Assembly (NCBI GenBank): GCA_003116975.1
Contig: BGKB01000008.1
Location: 594,561-658,560, forward strand
Reading direction: 5' to 3'
Origin: Aurantiochytrium sp. KH105
Lineage: Eukaryota > Sar > Bigyra > Thraustochytrida > Thraustochytriidae
DNA: 64,000 bases
Shown: piece after piece, positions 49,604 through 61,555 of the stretch
Position numbering within the stretch: position 1 is the first letter of the stretch
Layout of the letters: every line of letters begins with the position of its first letter
Program-made: the position numbers and the translations under genes
Notes under the pieces: model-generated
What the model was told of the DNA's origin: nothing
Database searches by the model: none
Seen by the model: only the letters and a program-made list of their open reading frames with translations

Positions 49604-52600
49604 TTAGGAAAAAGTGAAACCTTCGCCGACAATGTCCGGCGTAAGAAGTGGACGCAACATATTCTGAACATCGGCACGCATGTCTGGGTCTTCAATTTTC
49701 TTTGCCACATACTCACGAAGACGTTGCGCTCGAAGCCGAGCCCATGCTTGCTGTACGACGGCGAAATCGCTAAAGAACGGGTCTTCTTCATCATCTGGCT
49801 TTGACGCGCATCTTGCCACGTGTTGGTGGCAAGCCTGTGACTCATCGCCTGTGTCCTGCAGACACCACGCGCAAAAGTAGCACTTGCACTTGTCATTGCC
49901 ACATTCAAGAGCACAACAGTTGTCAAAATCAGCAAAGACTGTCGAACAGCGCGGGCACGACATATTGAGAACGTCATTTTGGATCGTGAGAATGTGATTT
50001 TGCGCTGTCGGGTTCAGCCCATGTTCACGAATAGCTGCATCAATACGAAGCTGAAGCTGGCGTTCCTGCTCGGCTGCGACGTCTCGCTCGATATGCTGGC
50101 GCACAATATCAAGCAGAGCTGCAAAGTCCTCGTCTGGAACTGCGGCTGCAATGCAACGTCCAGGGATAACAAGATCACAGTCTTGCGTGACACAACACAT
50201 GTTTCCGTGCCGTAATACCTTGACGTGCGACTGAGGCTCAGTGGCAGCCCGTACCGACCTGCTCAGGCACTCTTTGCACGTAAAGTGGTCATCAGCGCAA
50301 GAGACGCCCTCACTGACGGGGTAAATGTCGAAACAAAGGGCACATGAGGCATCTTTCACGGGCTCAACCTGAAAGGCTTCGTGACGCAAGGCCTCGAGCG
50401 CAGTGGGCCGTTGATTTGGATCTTCGGACTGCAAAGACGAAATGAGCTTCGTAGTTGCGTCAGATACCTCTGTTTCCCTGAAGAGGTCCGCGAGCATCAC
50501 GCCTACAGAGAACATGTCCACTGCAGGCTCGACCTTGTCGACATTTCCGTTACGGTGCTCTGGCGCCATGAACTTGATGGTGGCCTGCATCGGCTGCGTC
50601 ATGGTTACATTGTGCGTTTGCACGCCATCAAAGTCGCCCAGCACCGGCGACAGACCCTTTGCGAGAAAGACATTTTCGGGCTTCACGTCGCAATGCACGA
50701 AGCCTTGCGCGTGCAAATCGTGAAGGCCGGATAGAAGTCCGACGGCGATGCGCCTGCGCATTGCCAGGTCTGCACGCGGATTGTTGTGAATCCAAGCAGC
50801 AAGATCACCGCCTTCGTAATATGGCATCAAAATGCAGCCCTCGCGGACATCCTGCATGAAAACGCCTTGAACGCGCACGATGTAGGCCGATCTGAACTGA
50901 GCAAGAGCTGAAACCTGACGATAGAAACGACTGCTCCACTCTTCGTCGGCGAGATGGAAAGATTTAAGCACATATTCTCGGCCGCTGAGATCGCGAACTC
51001 TATGTACGGACTTGCCAGGTTTGGAAGCAAGCTTTGCAAGCGTCTCGAAATCTCCGCGCTTTGCATTGGTCAGCCAGAGACCTAGCATGGATAGCTCCCG
51101 AGGCACGTTAGCTTTCATTCCCAAGCTCCGGATCCAATCTTGATCGCAAAGCAACTCAGGGTAATGTTCCTCCGCATGCCTCAGCACCCTTGCGCGCTCT
51201 TTGCGCAGCTCGCTATCCATTTTGTAAATACTTCCGATCTGAGCGAGTTCTTGCTCGAGGCCGGGAATTTTGGCCTGCGCTTGAGCATCTCCGTCATTGG
51301 CATCCTCGCGGGTGTGTCGAAGTTTTAGCTCAAGATCTTCACGCTTTCTTTCACTCTGGCGAATGCTCTTGATCATTTCCGTCACACGTGGTGTGTCTGG
51401 TGCTGTGAGCCCGGGAACATGCCGGGAAAGAGAACATAAGAGGTCTCTGGCGGCCGTCTGCAAGCGCGAGACTTCGTCTTTCACTGTGGAGGAGGTGTAG
51501 AAGGAGATGGTGATAGCCAACGCACGTCGCACCTCCTCTAACGGGGCGTCTATCAAAGGATCGACCTCCGTCAGGGTCCTAAGCTCCTCTTCAAATGCTT
51601 CCTGCACCTCTTTTAGCTCCCTCGCGATATCCTTTGTCTTCTCGGGATGTCTCAACGTCATAAAGGATGTCGTCTGAAAACCAAGGCGCTTGGTGCTCTC
51701 ATCCAAAGCATCGATGGCTGCTTCGGTGTGCTTGCGCGCCACGCTCGCGTCGTGTCGAGTCCCCCAGGCGTTTACGGCCTCCAGCGCGGCTTGTGTAGCT
51801 TCCTGCACTTGTTCAAAGGTCACTGGTGCGGCAACATCGTCCATGTCCACGGGTTCTTTCAAGATCTCCTTCAACAGACCATGGCAGGCGTCTACAGCGG
51901 CCTTTGTTCCTGGATCCGCCAATACCTCCTCCAGTTGACCTTCAATTCCCCCTGACAAAGCATCTCGGATACCCGCGACGAGGTCGCGTCGGATTTCGTC
52001 CCGTATAGATATCTTTTCCGAGTCTGTCTTGACAGCCTCCTGGAGCGCAGTCAGCTCTTGCGCCTTTTCGCGAAGAATCGCTTGCTGTCTATCGAAGTCT
52101 GCAAAAGATGCGACCGGGTTCTTACGCAAGAGCTGCTCGGCAAAGACCCCGAGCAGCCCCGGATGCAGAGTAGGTTTGCCTTCTCCGCGCTTCGTCCGCG
52201 CGAGAGAAACCCTTTCTGCCAATGCTTCGAGATTGATTGTCTGCCCAGAATACGCAAACAATATGAGCAATTCACGGCGATCTGGCGAATTTGATATACC
52301 CATTTGATCGAGACGAGTAGAAGTGAGATTGCGAGCTTCTTCCAGCGTTCGCACTTCCTGATCGAAAAGCTCAACAAGCTTCTCTCGCAGCGCATTGGTA
52401 CGAAATTGTGTCAGCGGTAAAGAATGTACAAAAGAAAGAAATGCAGACAGCTCCACGCGATTCTTAGAAGAAGTATACGCAAGTGCCATCTTCACTCCGA
52501 TAGACGTGCTTGAAAGGTCTGCGCTGTGCTTGAAGAGAAACTTGACAAGAAGGAGCGCATCATCTGTGTCGCTAGCTTTGCAGGCGTGGAGCAGTGGTGT

Positions 52601-52769
52601 TTGGCCGAAAATGTCGCGCACGTCGACCCGGGCCCCATCCGCTACGAGGTCTTTTACCGTCGAAACCTTGCCCTCTTTGCACGCCTGCATGAGCGGCGTC
52701 AGACTCTCTTCGTACAGAGCCCGACTGCGGTCAAGAGCAGCTTGAAAAGTAGAACTTTCGAGTCCAATG
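49604..52769 (-). other. Terminal exon: ankyrin, coiled-coil, kinase, RING and second zinc cluster
   Basis: This exon alone is a 1055-codon open frame. Read as a stand-alone ORF it extends to 52837 only through the 61-nt intron and begins at a GTG, so it is not an independent gene. The acceptor is ATATCACAG before CATTGG. Confidence 0.85.
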
Positions 52770-55087
52770 CTGTGATATGAGATTGTCAGAAGAAGGTTGT
52801 TGCCGGTTTGGTGTTCTCCTTGTGACTTACTTGACACGCTGCCGCAAATCCTCGTTCTTCACAACTGCCTTTGCCAGCGCCGTCGCGCCCTCGTCGCCGA
52901 TATTGTTGCTCTGAAGACTGCGCTCGTCATAACATGAGACGCCAGGATGAACGAAATTGCGCCAAGGGTTGCATTTCGTCGCAACCAAGGCGTGCGTGAG
53001 TGCGTACGTGAGTTGTGGTCAGCTGTTGTTGCTTTCTTCTTGGGCTTCTCGCCTCACTTTCACTTTGTCGCAATGACTTACTCTAGCGCCTGCAGCGTCT
53101 CATTGCTCGCGAGTGCGTTCGCCAGCGCCGTAGCGCCCTCGTCGCCGATATTGTTGCGATAAAGACTGCGCTCGTCATAACATGAGACGCCAAGATGAAC
53201 GAAATCGCGCCCAAGGGTTGCATCCCGCCGCATCCCATGCGTGCGTGTGTACGTGAGTTGTGGTCAGCTTTTGTTGCTTTCTTCTTGGGCTCCTGGCCCC
53301 ACTTTCACATTGTCGCAATGACTTACCTTAGCATCTGCAGCGACTCATTGCTCGCGAGTGCGTTCGCCAGCGCCGTAGCGCCCTCGTCGCCGATCTTGTT
53401 GCCGAAAAGACTGCGCTCGTCATAACATGAGACGCCAAGATGAACGAAATCGCGCCAAGGGATGCATTCCGTCGCATCCCATGTGTGCGTGCGTACGTGA
53501 GTTGTGGTCAGCTCTTGTTGCTTTCTTCTTGGGCTTCTGGCCTCACTTTCACTTTGCCGCAATGACTTACAATAGCGTCTGCAGCGACTTGTTCTTCGCG
53601 AGAGCGTTTGCCAGCGCCGTGGCGCCCTCTGCGCCGATATTGTTGTCTGCAAGACTGCGCTCGTCGAAACATAAACATGAGACGCCAAGATGAACGAAAT
53701 CGCGCCAAGGGATGCATTCCGTCGCATCCCATGTGTGCGTGCGTACGTGAGTTGTGGTCAGCTCTTGTTGCTTTCTTCTTGGGCTTCTGGCCTCACTTTC
53801 ACTTTGTCGCAATGACTTACTATAGCATCTGCAGCGACTTGTTCTTCGCGAGTGCGTTTGCTAGCGCTGTGGCGCCCTCGTCGCCGATTTTGTTGCCTTT
53901 GAGACTGCGCTCGTCATAACATGAGAAGCCAAGATGAACGAAATCGCGCCCAAGGGTTGCATTCCGTCGCATCCCATGCGTGCGTGCGAATGTGAGCTGT
54001 GGTCAGCTCTTGTTGCTTCTTGGGCTTCTGGCCCCACTTTCACTTTGTCGCAATGACTTACTCTAGCGCCTGCAGCGACTTGTTCTTTACGAGTGCGTTT
54101 GCTAGCGCTGTGGCGCCCTCGTCGCCGATTTTGTTGCCTTTGAGACTGCGCTCGTCATAACATGAGAAGCCAAGATGAACGAAATCGCGCCCGAGGGTTG
54201 CATCCCGCCGCATCCCATGCGTGCGTGCGTACGTGAGCTGTGGTCAGCTTTTGCTGCTTCTTGGGCTTCTGGCCCCACTTTCACTTTGTCGCAATGACTT
54301 ACTTTAGCGTACGCAGCGACTCATTGTTCGCGAGTGCGGTCGCCAGCGCCGTAGCGCCCTCGTCGCCGATATTGTTGCTCAAAAGACTGCGCTCGTCATA
54401 ACATGAGAAGCCAAGATGAACGAAATCGCGCCCAAGGGTTGCATCCCGCCGCACCCCATGCGTGCGTGCGTACGTGAGTTGTGGTCAGCTCTTGTTGCTT
54501 TCTTCTTGGGCTTCTGGCCTCACTTTCACTTTGTCGCAATGACTTACAATAGCATCCGCAGCGACTTGTTCTTCGCGAGAGCGTTTGCCAGCGCCGTGGC
54601 GCCCTCTGCGCCGATATTGTTGTCTGGAAAACTGCGCTCGTCGAAACATAAACATGAGACGCCAAGATGAACGAAATCGCGCCAAGGGATGCATTCCGTC
54701 GCATCCCATGTGTGCGTGCGTACGTGAGTTGTGGTCAGCTCTTGTTGCTTTCTTCTTGGGCTTCTGGCCTCACTTTCACTTTGTCGCAATGACTTACTAT
54801 AGCATCTGCAGCGACTTGTTCTTCGCGAGAGCGTTTGCCAGCGCCGTGGCGCCCTCTGCGCCGATATTGTTGGCTCCAGGACTGCGCTCGTTATAATATG
54901 AGACGCCAAGATGAACGAAATCGCGCCAAGATTTGCATTCCATCGCATCCCATGCGTGCGTGTGTACGTGAGTTGTGGTCAGCTCTTGATTTGGGAGGTC
55001 TTAGAATTTGTCATTTACGTACCTGATTTTCGTCGCGCCGTTTTTGATCGCCTCAATCGCCCTGTTGAGCTTATCATGGTCGCACAT
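49604..55087 (-). CDS. LRR-ankyrin-kinase-RING receptor-like protein, 11 exons
   Basis: I assemble 11 exons, 5' to 3': 55023-55087, 54798-54881, 54548-54631, 54303-54386, 54062-54145, 53821-53904, 53571-53654, 53327-53410, 53082-53165, 52831-52917, 49604-52769. All introns are GT-AG and phase 2, giving 1329 residues. A TAG lies in frame 12 nt before the ATG. Residues 22-275 are nine leucine-rich repeats of the ribonuclease-inhibitor type (L-x-x-N-N/K-I-G-D/A-E-G-A-T-A-L-A-N-A-L). Then come ankyrin units (298-362), helical/coiled-coil sequence (about 400-830), a kinase domain (850-1074; VLKSF, HCDVKPENV, DFDG, MAPE), a RING-like C-x2-C...C-x2-C cluster (1084-1139) and a second Cys/His cluster CPRC...CAWC...HVARC (1213-1262). 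A role in recognition, signalling and ubiquitin transfer is inferred. HCD replaces HRD, so the kinase is of the non-RD type. Confidence 0.83.
52770..52830 (-). other. Intron joining the LRR array to the ankyrin-kinase exon
   Basis: 61 nt, GTAAGT donor and TCACAG acceptor, phase 2. It has no stop in the downstream frame, which is why the ORF appears to run through it. Confidence 0.82.
52831..54881 (-). repeat. Tandem array of nine LRR exon-intron units (about 241-250 bp period)
   Basis: Eight exons are exactly 84 nt (28 codons, phase 2 in and out) and the most 3' one is 87 nt. Seven of the introns between them are 157-166 nt and nearly identical: GTAAGTCATTGCGACAAAG donor region, a central CAAGAAG/AGCTGACCACA block, an ACGTACGCACG-type run and a GACGAGCGCAG acceptor. 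The oldest-looking unit is the one next to the kinase exon. Spacing of successive exons from left: 251, 245, 244, 250, 241, 241, 245, 250. Confidence 0.9.
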
Positions 55088-58000
55088 TGCCGCAATCTAG
55101 TTGCACTCGAGAATTTTCTACGTGGCCTTCTCACAAAACGAAAAGCGCAGCACGAGACCAATGATCTGCTTGCAGCTTCGACACTGTGGACACGTCTATC
55201 TTCACAACGTCGTGATGGCAGCGTCTCACGCTTGAAGACACGAGAGCGGGAACTCACGGAAAGTTGCGAGCGTACGCAAGCGAGCAAAAGTCGCAGCGGC
55301 GCAGCAGTCAGAGGACACCTACCCGCGTGCACGAGGGCAGAACGAATCACCGTGGCTTGGGGGTTCTTGTAGAGTATACCGATGTATTTGCTGCCGGAGT
55401 CTCGTGAGATGCTGGTTTGCCCTATGTGCACAGCCATGCGCGTCGTACTGGATTATGCAGGCAAAAATGGATCGCGAGAAGTCCAGACCACAGCCAGCAT
55501 AATCGATAATAATTCATTTACGATTTGTTTACAATAGATCCGTTGGTCAGCCCTGACTGTCCATGTTGCCTGGACTCGGCCGCGGACTTGGACTTGGTCA
55601 TGATCTGTTGCTGCGCCCTTCTCGCGCGTCATATCGGGCGCGCGCCTGCTTGCTCTGTCGGTACGCCGCCCTACAGCGCGGCGCTCCGCGCGTGGGAGTC
55701 GCAGCTTTGACAATGCGGTTCTGAGGACCGTAGGCATTAGGTGTTCCTACGCTCGCGTACAGTGCGAATAGCGGGGAGAGCGTCGAGGCCAGGGGCAATT
55801 TTTTTTTCAAAGGCACAGATTAGGATGGGCCTGACATTTGGCCTACTGGCTTGCAGATAGATGCCTGTGGAGAAGTTGCGGTTCGAGAGCGCAGAAAGAG
55901 CTGCAGAGGCGAAGCGCGACGCTTTTCTGCCGCTGGATTTTTTTTTATAGCACAACTTTCTTGGGGAGTGATGAAGGTGGTCGAATTTCAATGCAGGAAC
56001 AGTCAGGGCGCGTCGGGCAGCTGCCTCACCGTGCTCTCGCGTCCGATCTTCGTTGGTGACCAGGGACTGAGAAAGATCGAGCGAGGGACAAAGCGAGATA
56101 TTTGTTTCAAAGTTGGCGAAACATCCTTTGCTGCGTACGTATAAGGTCGATGTGTCTGGTAGACAAAATATGTCCGTTGTGAAGGAAGCAACTTGCTCAG
56201 CAGACGAGCTGGCCAAGGCAGTTGATTTGGCCAGCTCGAGGGGTCTTGCGCGCTGCAGGCTCATGTTGCGTCTTGCGCCGAAGGCATGCACATGAGCGAC
56301 ATGCGCTCGGGCCAGGCGCCGAATGACCAGCCCCTCTAGTAGTCGTTGTCATCGTCGTCGTCGCCGTCGTCAACGCTGCTCCTCGTCAGGCGGGCCTCGA
56401 GAGTGTTGAAAGGCGGCCGTGACAGCGCTAGTGCTTTTTTTCCATTGACAACGATCACGTGCAAGTACTTTATCCATGCACAGCAAAGTGAGCAACTGAC
56501 TTTGGCAAGTGCACAATTCTCTTCCTGCTCCACTCAACGTACGCATTCAACGATCCTTTTCGCCTCGTTTCCGACGGTCGCAGACGATGATGCTCGGCAT
56601 TACGGAGACGTTGGGTCGCTGCGACACAGTCTGGAGACTTCCTGCCGAGCCTCGTAAGCGCGCGCGCTCTTATGTCACGAACCAAGACGGCCCGCGTGGA
56701 CGCCGCGCGGAGCAACCTGGAGATGAGCCGACGAGGATGACAAGCAAGGATGGCAAGCGCCGAGGCGCGAAGGCGCAAAGGCGCGGAAGCGAGTGCGGCC
56801 GCCGCCGGCGCGAGCAAGACGCGAGAGGAGCGGGAGCTTGAATCTGGCGAGCTGCTGCGGAGGCGTGCGCGTCGAACAGACTGTTTCACGCCGCTCGACG
56901 ACTCGACCTCGGGTGCGCGAACAAGCAAGGCGAGGAAAAAATTTCTGCAGCGTCCAAGGCCCTGGCGAGCGCTTGTGATCGAAAATGACTTGAGCGGTGC
57001 AGCGTGATTGTGCTGTGCAATGGGCTACTTGTGCGTGTGGCGGGCTTGTATTGAGATCACGTTCAAGTTAGTTGCAGCAAAGTCGATTGTTGAAGAATCG
57101 CGGCTGCTGGCGCCAATCGCTTTTTCCATGCGGCAGTTGATGGCGACGCCGGCCATCATCGCTCGTGCGAAAAGCAAAAGCATAGGCGCCATGTCGTCAA
57201 AGTCGTAGCTTGCTCCTGGGCACCATACGCGAAATCCTCGGCCGTTGAAATGGCCACAGTCGGCGAACGTGGCTGTGCTGTTGCTGTTTCGCGTAGTGAG
57301 CAAAGGCCGGAGGGCGTCGAATCCACGCGAGGAGACCTAGCTGGCGCTGTGCGATGGAGGTCTGTGTCGTTGACAATGGCTCACTGGCTGATGAACTTGG
57401 ACACTGAGCGCTCGAGATATGCTGCCGCCTGCATCGTGTGAGCTACTTGGTCGCCTACAATCTCGCTCTTTCCTTTTCTGGCGTCTCTTGGCTGAGCAGG
57501 CTAGAAGCAACGTTTGAACGCCTTTCTGCGGGTCTGTCAGATGAGCTTGCGTGTTCAGCAGACATCCTCGTCGCTGTCAGGCAAGACTGGCGCCGGCCTT
57601 GGCAAAAACTTGAACCTCGTTGACCTCATCGTGTGCCCACGCGCGAACGAAAGCATTCCCGGCCGGCTGGCTTGCTATAAATTAGCACACACGTTGCAAT
57701 AAATAACCAAAGAAGACGGGGCGCCGAGTACGGGTGCTGCTTATTAAACTGGGGAGAGTCTGAAACTGAGCCGTCGTGCTTGTCAACCAAAGCAGCTTTC
57801 AACGATGATCTCAAAGACAATACGGTAGCGAAGAATGTAGCTTGAGGTTGACTCGTGGCCGTATGGCCAAAATCAAAACGGGAATGAGAAAGGGCAAGGA
57901 CTTGCTGGTTCTAATAGTTGACTGGATTCGAAGATTTGCGTATCTTTTCGTACGCTGGCGATTATCATAGCATTTCGACTTGTAGAGACATTTCAGCCCC

Positions 58001-59694
58001 AAATTACGACACCTTTATGACCCTGGTGTCACGCAATTCGTGCTTGCACGTCACATGGTCCTGTTCTCTCTTGCTACTTGCTGTTATTCTCGCGATGCGC
58101 TGACGAAATGTCGGGCAAACGAAGCCGGCACGAGCCGGCGCGTTGGGCGCAGCGCCGACTTAGCTCTTGCCCGCATCTACAACGTAAGCATTGCTTCTGA
58201 GGTAGCATGAGACTTGGTGCTTCTCAAGGCCGGGAGTGGCGACGTGAAGGAGGCTTGGGCCATCACTTGGATCTTCGCAAGAGTAATGCCAGAAGGGAAA
58301 AAAATATTCGCCATTTGCAGCAGCACTCTCAGCTTTGCTTACTCTCGGCATCGCTCACGGTCAAACTCGTACATGCGTATCTTTGCCACAATGACGGAGT
58401 CCGCCTTGATGATCTTGTTCATGCCAGGACCAGATCGTGCAGGATTGCGCCTTTCAAATCTAATTTCGAGCAGTGCGCGGAGGGAAAGGGGAGAAGGAGG
58501 AGAGAAAGGGGATGTCCGAAGCTGCGGCACGCGCCGCGAGGGCCGCCTCGAGGATGCTGCTGCTGCTGCTGCCAGGGTCCGCATCGCGCGCTGCGCCAAA
58601 GCGGCCTGGGTGGCAGGCTGGCCGGGGGCCCAGGGCCCGAGGAGGAGACGCGCTGCCCCTGGTGGCTGCCGAGACGATGATACCTGGGAGGCGAACCGAG
58701 TGGGCTCGCGCGGGGGAGGGGGTGGAAAGGTGGTCGTGCAAGGGCAACTTCCGTGGCCGCCAAAGAGCTCGACTGAAAATCTTCATCATCATGCATCTTC
58801 TTATTCTTACTCTCGGCGAAGTGTCGCTCGGACGGTGGTTATTGCCATACGGCGGTATTAGAAGACGTTTGGCGAGAGACGGGGGCGAGACCAGCTGTGA
58901 GTTGGTTGAGCGCAAGCATTTTGTTTCCTCCTTTCATGGGATAAAAGGCATGACAGTGATAAGCACGTCTTTTCGAGCAGTGGCAAGCATTCGCCCTTGA
59001 TTCTTCTTCTCTTGGGCCAAACAGGCCTGACCAGACTGCCTCGAGCGCCACGCGTCTGGCTTTGGCGTCGGTGTCCAACTTGCCGCGCTGCAGCTGCGAG
59101 CTCGTCGATGTGGGTGCCAAGATCTACAACAGCAAAGTGTTTCATCCGTGCGCTGCAAAGTGAATCATTGGCCCGTGCAAATGAACAAACAGTCAGGCGC
59201 AATTGGCAAAGGCTTGGCGAGTCTCTCTTGTCTCATCGCCGCTGCCAACGCAGAGATGATGCCCGAAGTCGCGCGGAGACGCTAGGGCGCGCCCAGGCAG
59301 CGCGCGAACCCTAACAGAGGGCGTTGAGAGCCCGATGTGCTCAGGCGGACGCGCGCTCGTGGCAGGTCTCGCCGCAGTGCCTTGCCGCAGGGAGCGGCTT
59401 GGAGGTGGATGGATTGAGCCAACGACGATGAGCCCAACGACGAGCGAAGGCGCGAAGGCGGCGACTGCAGGCGCGGGCGTCGGCGACGTGAGCGAGAGAG
59501 CCAGGAGAGAAGCGGGGGCCTGAGAATGGTGTGCTGCGGTGGAGACGTGCAAGTAAGAAAGACCGCCTCGCGCTACCCGACGGCTCACCGTACGTACAGC
59601 AACGTGGAAGGCGAAAAAAAGGCTGCCGCAACGTCTTGGGCCTCGGCGAGCACTTCAGGTCAGGGCAAGGGCGTTTCAAACATTCTCGCAACAT
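55088..59694. other. 4.6-kb interval without a recognisable gene
   Basis: Less GC-rich and less repetitive than the left desert. Some minus-strand fragments look mildly protein-like (57025-57303, 92 codons; 58345-58470 around GMNKIIKADSVIVAKIRMYE; 58160-58330), but none has a family match, a long frame or a convincing splice partner. They may be decayed genes or exons I cannot connect. Confidence 0.4.
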
Positions 59695-61540
59695 TTACCA
59701 GTCGAACCTAAAGTTTTCGCCGACAATGTCCGGCGCAAGGAGTGGACGTAGGTTGGCCTGGACGATGGCACGTATGCCTGCATCCTGAATACGATTTGTC
59801 ATGTACTCACTGAGTCGCTGTGCTCGAAGTCGAGCCCATGCTTGCTGCACGACAGCGAAATCGCTAAAGAATGGGTCCCTTTCCCCAGCAGGCTTTGACG
59901 CACATCTCGCCACGTGTTGATGACAAGCCTGCGAGTTATTGCCTGCATCCTGGAGACACCATGCGCAGAAACGACACGGGCAAACACCGCATGACAGAGC
60001 ACAGCAGCCGTTAAAGTCGGCAAAGGCTGTTGAGCAGCGCGGGCACGACATGACGAGGACTGAATCCTGAATTGTGTGAAGGTGATTCTGCGTCGTCGGA
60101 TCCAGCCCATGTTCACGCAGAGCTGCATCGTGACGAAGCTAGAGCTGGCGCTCCTGCTCGGCTGCGGCGTCTCCCTCAAATGCTTGCGCGCAATGTTGAG
60201 CCAATTCGCAAAGTCTTTTGGGACAGCAGTTGCTATGGCATGTCCTGTGATGAGGAGTTTGCAGTCTGACGCGACACAACACATGCTGCCACCGCGCAAG
60301 AAATTCACGTGAGCATCAGGCTGAGTCGCGGCACGAACTAAGTGACCCAAGCACTCTTTGCACGTAAAGTGCCCGTCAGCGCAAGAGACGCCCTCATCGG
60401 CGGGATAAATGTCGAGGCAAATGGCACACGAGGTCTCCTTCACAGGCTCGACCTGAAAGGCCTCGTGATGCAAGGCCTCGAGTGCAGTAGGCCGCTGACG
60501 TGGATCTTCAGGCCGCAGAGACGATATTAGTGACTTGGTTGCTTCTGATATCTCTGTGTTCTCGAAGAGCTCTGCGAGAACCACGCTCACAGAGAACATG
60601 TCCACGGCAGACTCAACTTTGTCAACAACTTCGTCGCGCAGCAGCTCGGGCGCCATGTATTGCTTGGTCGTTTGCAAAGGCTGCGTCATGGTCACGTCGT
60701 GCATCTGGACGCCGTCAAAGTCCTCTAGCACTGGTGAAAGACTTGGTGCGAGGAAGATATTCTTTGGCTTGATGTCGCAATGCACGAGACCTCGCGAGTG
60801 CAAATCGTGCAAACCGTACAAAAGACCGGTGGCGATGCCCCTGCGCGTCGCCAAGTCTGCAAACGGGTTGTCTCGGATCCAGGCATCAAGGTCGCCACCC
60901 TTGTAAAAGGGCAACAAAATGCAGCCCTGATGCGCATCCTGCATGAAGGCGCCCTGAATGCGCACAATACAGGCTGATTCTTATCTGAGCAAGCACTGAC
61001 GCTTGACGGTAAAAGCGACTGCTCCGCTTTTCGTTGGCGAGATGAAAGGATTTGAGCACAAAGTCATGGCCATTTAGATCGCGTAGAAGTAGGACAAATT
61101 TGCCAGAATTGGATGAAAGCTGCGCGACAGTCTCAAAATCTCCACGCGTTGCGTTCGTCAGCCAGAGACCCAACGTGGACAGCTCGTGGGGTATGCTATT
61201 TTGTATGCGCAAGCTCTTGAGCCAATCTTGGTTTTGTATCAATTCAGAAAAATGTTCTTCCGCATGCTTCAACACCCGTGCGCGCTCTTTGCGCAGCTCG
61301 CTGTCGAGCTTGTAAACACTCCCGATCTTAGCAAGCTCATGCTCGAGGCCAGGAATTCGAGCTCGAGCTTCTGTATCTCCGTCATTGGCATCCTCGCGGG
61401 CGTAGCGAAGATCGTGTTCAAGCCGTTCACGCTTCCGCTTCGTTTTGTGCATTCTTTGCATGATCTCTTCTATGCGCGGCTCAGATAGTCCGGAAACGTG
61501 CTGAGACAGCACCTCGGTGAGCTCTTTGACGCGCTGCTGG
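59695..61540 (-). pseudogene. 5'-truncated, frameshifted copy of the kinase-RING gene
   Basis: Aligns with the intact neighbour from just before its DANDGD/RKERARVL helical segment through the kinase domain (GGDLDAWI, HCDIKPKNIFL, DFDGVQ, MAPE), the RING cluster (CAICLDIYP...CKECL) and the CPRCSTAFADF cluster, to the shared tail LRPLLAPDIVGENF. Leucine-rich and ankyrin parts are absent. It is broken by a one-base insertion near 60978, a one-base loss near 60178 and an in-frame TAG at 60139-60141. A pyrimidine tract plus CAG at about 61537-61552 precedes the first conserved codon, as if this began as a splice acceptor. Sequence between the breaks is still well conserved, so inactivation looks recent. 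Confidence 0.87.
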
Positions 61541-61555
61541 AAAAAAAAATGACGA

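Noticed and set aside
49604-52837. Kinase ORF as a complete single-exon gene starting at 52837
   Set aside because: Its first codon would be GTG inside the last LRR exon, and the first 23 codons are exactly the 61-nt intron and its flanks. Splicing to the LRR array gives an ATG start and keeps phase.
52918-54797. Repeated short ORFs (MRRNASLGAISFILASH and MNEIAPKGCIPPHPM types)
   Set aside because: These are intron sequence of the LRR array read on either strand. Their similarity reflects duplication of introns, not a gene family.
52918-55022. CRISPR-like pattern of regularly spaced repeats
   Set aside because: Units are about 245 bp and conserved throughout, with coding LRR exons and splice sites. 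There are no unique spacers and the context is eukaryotic.
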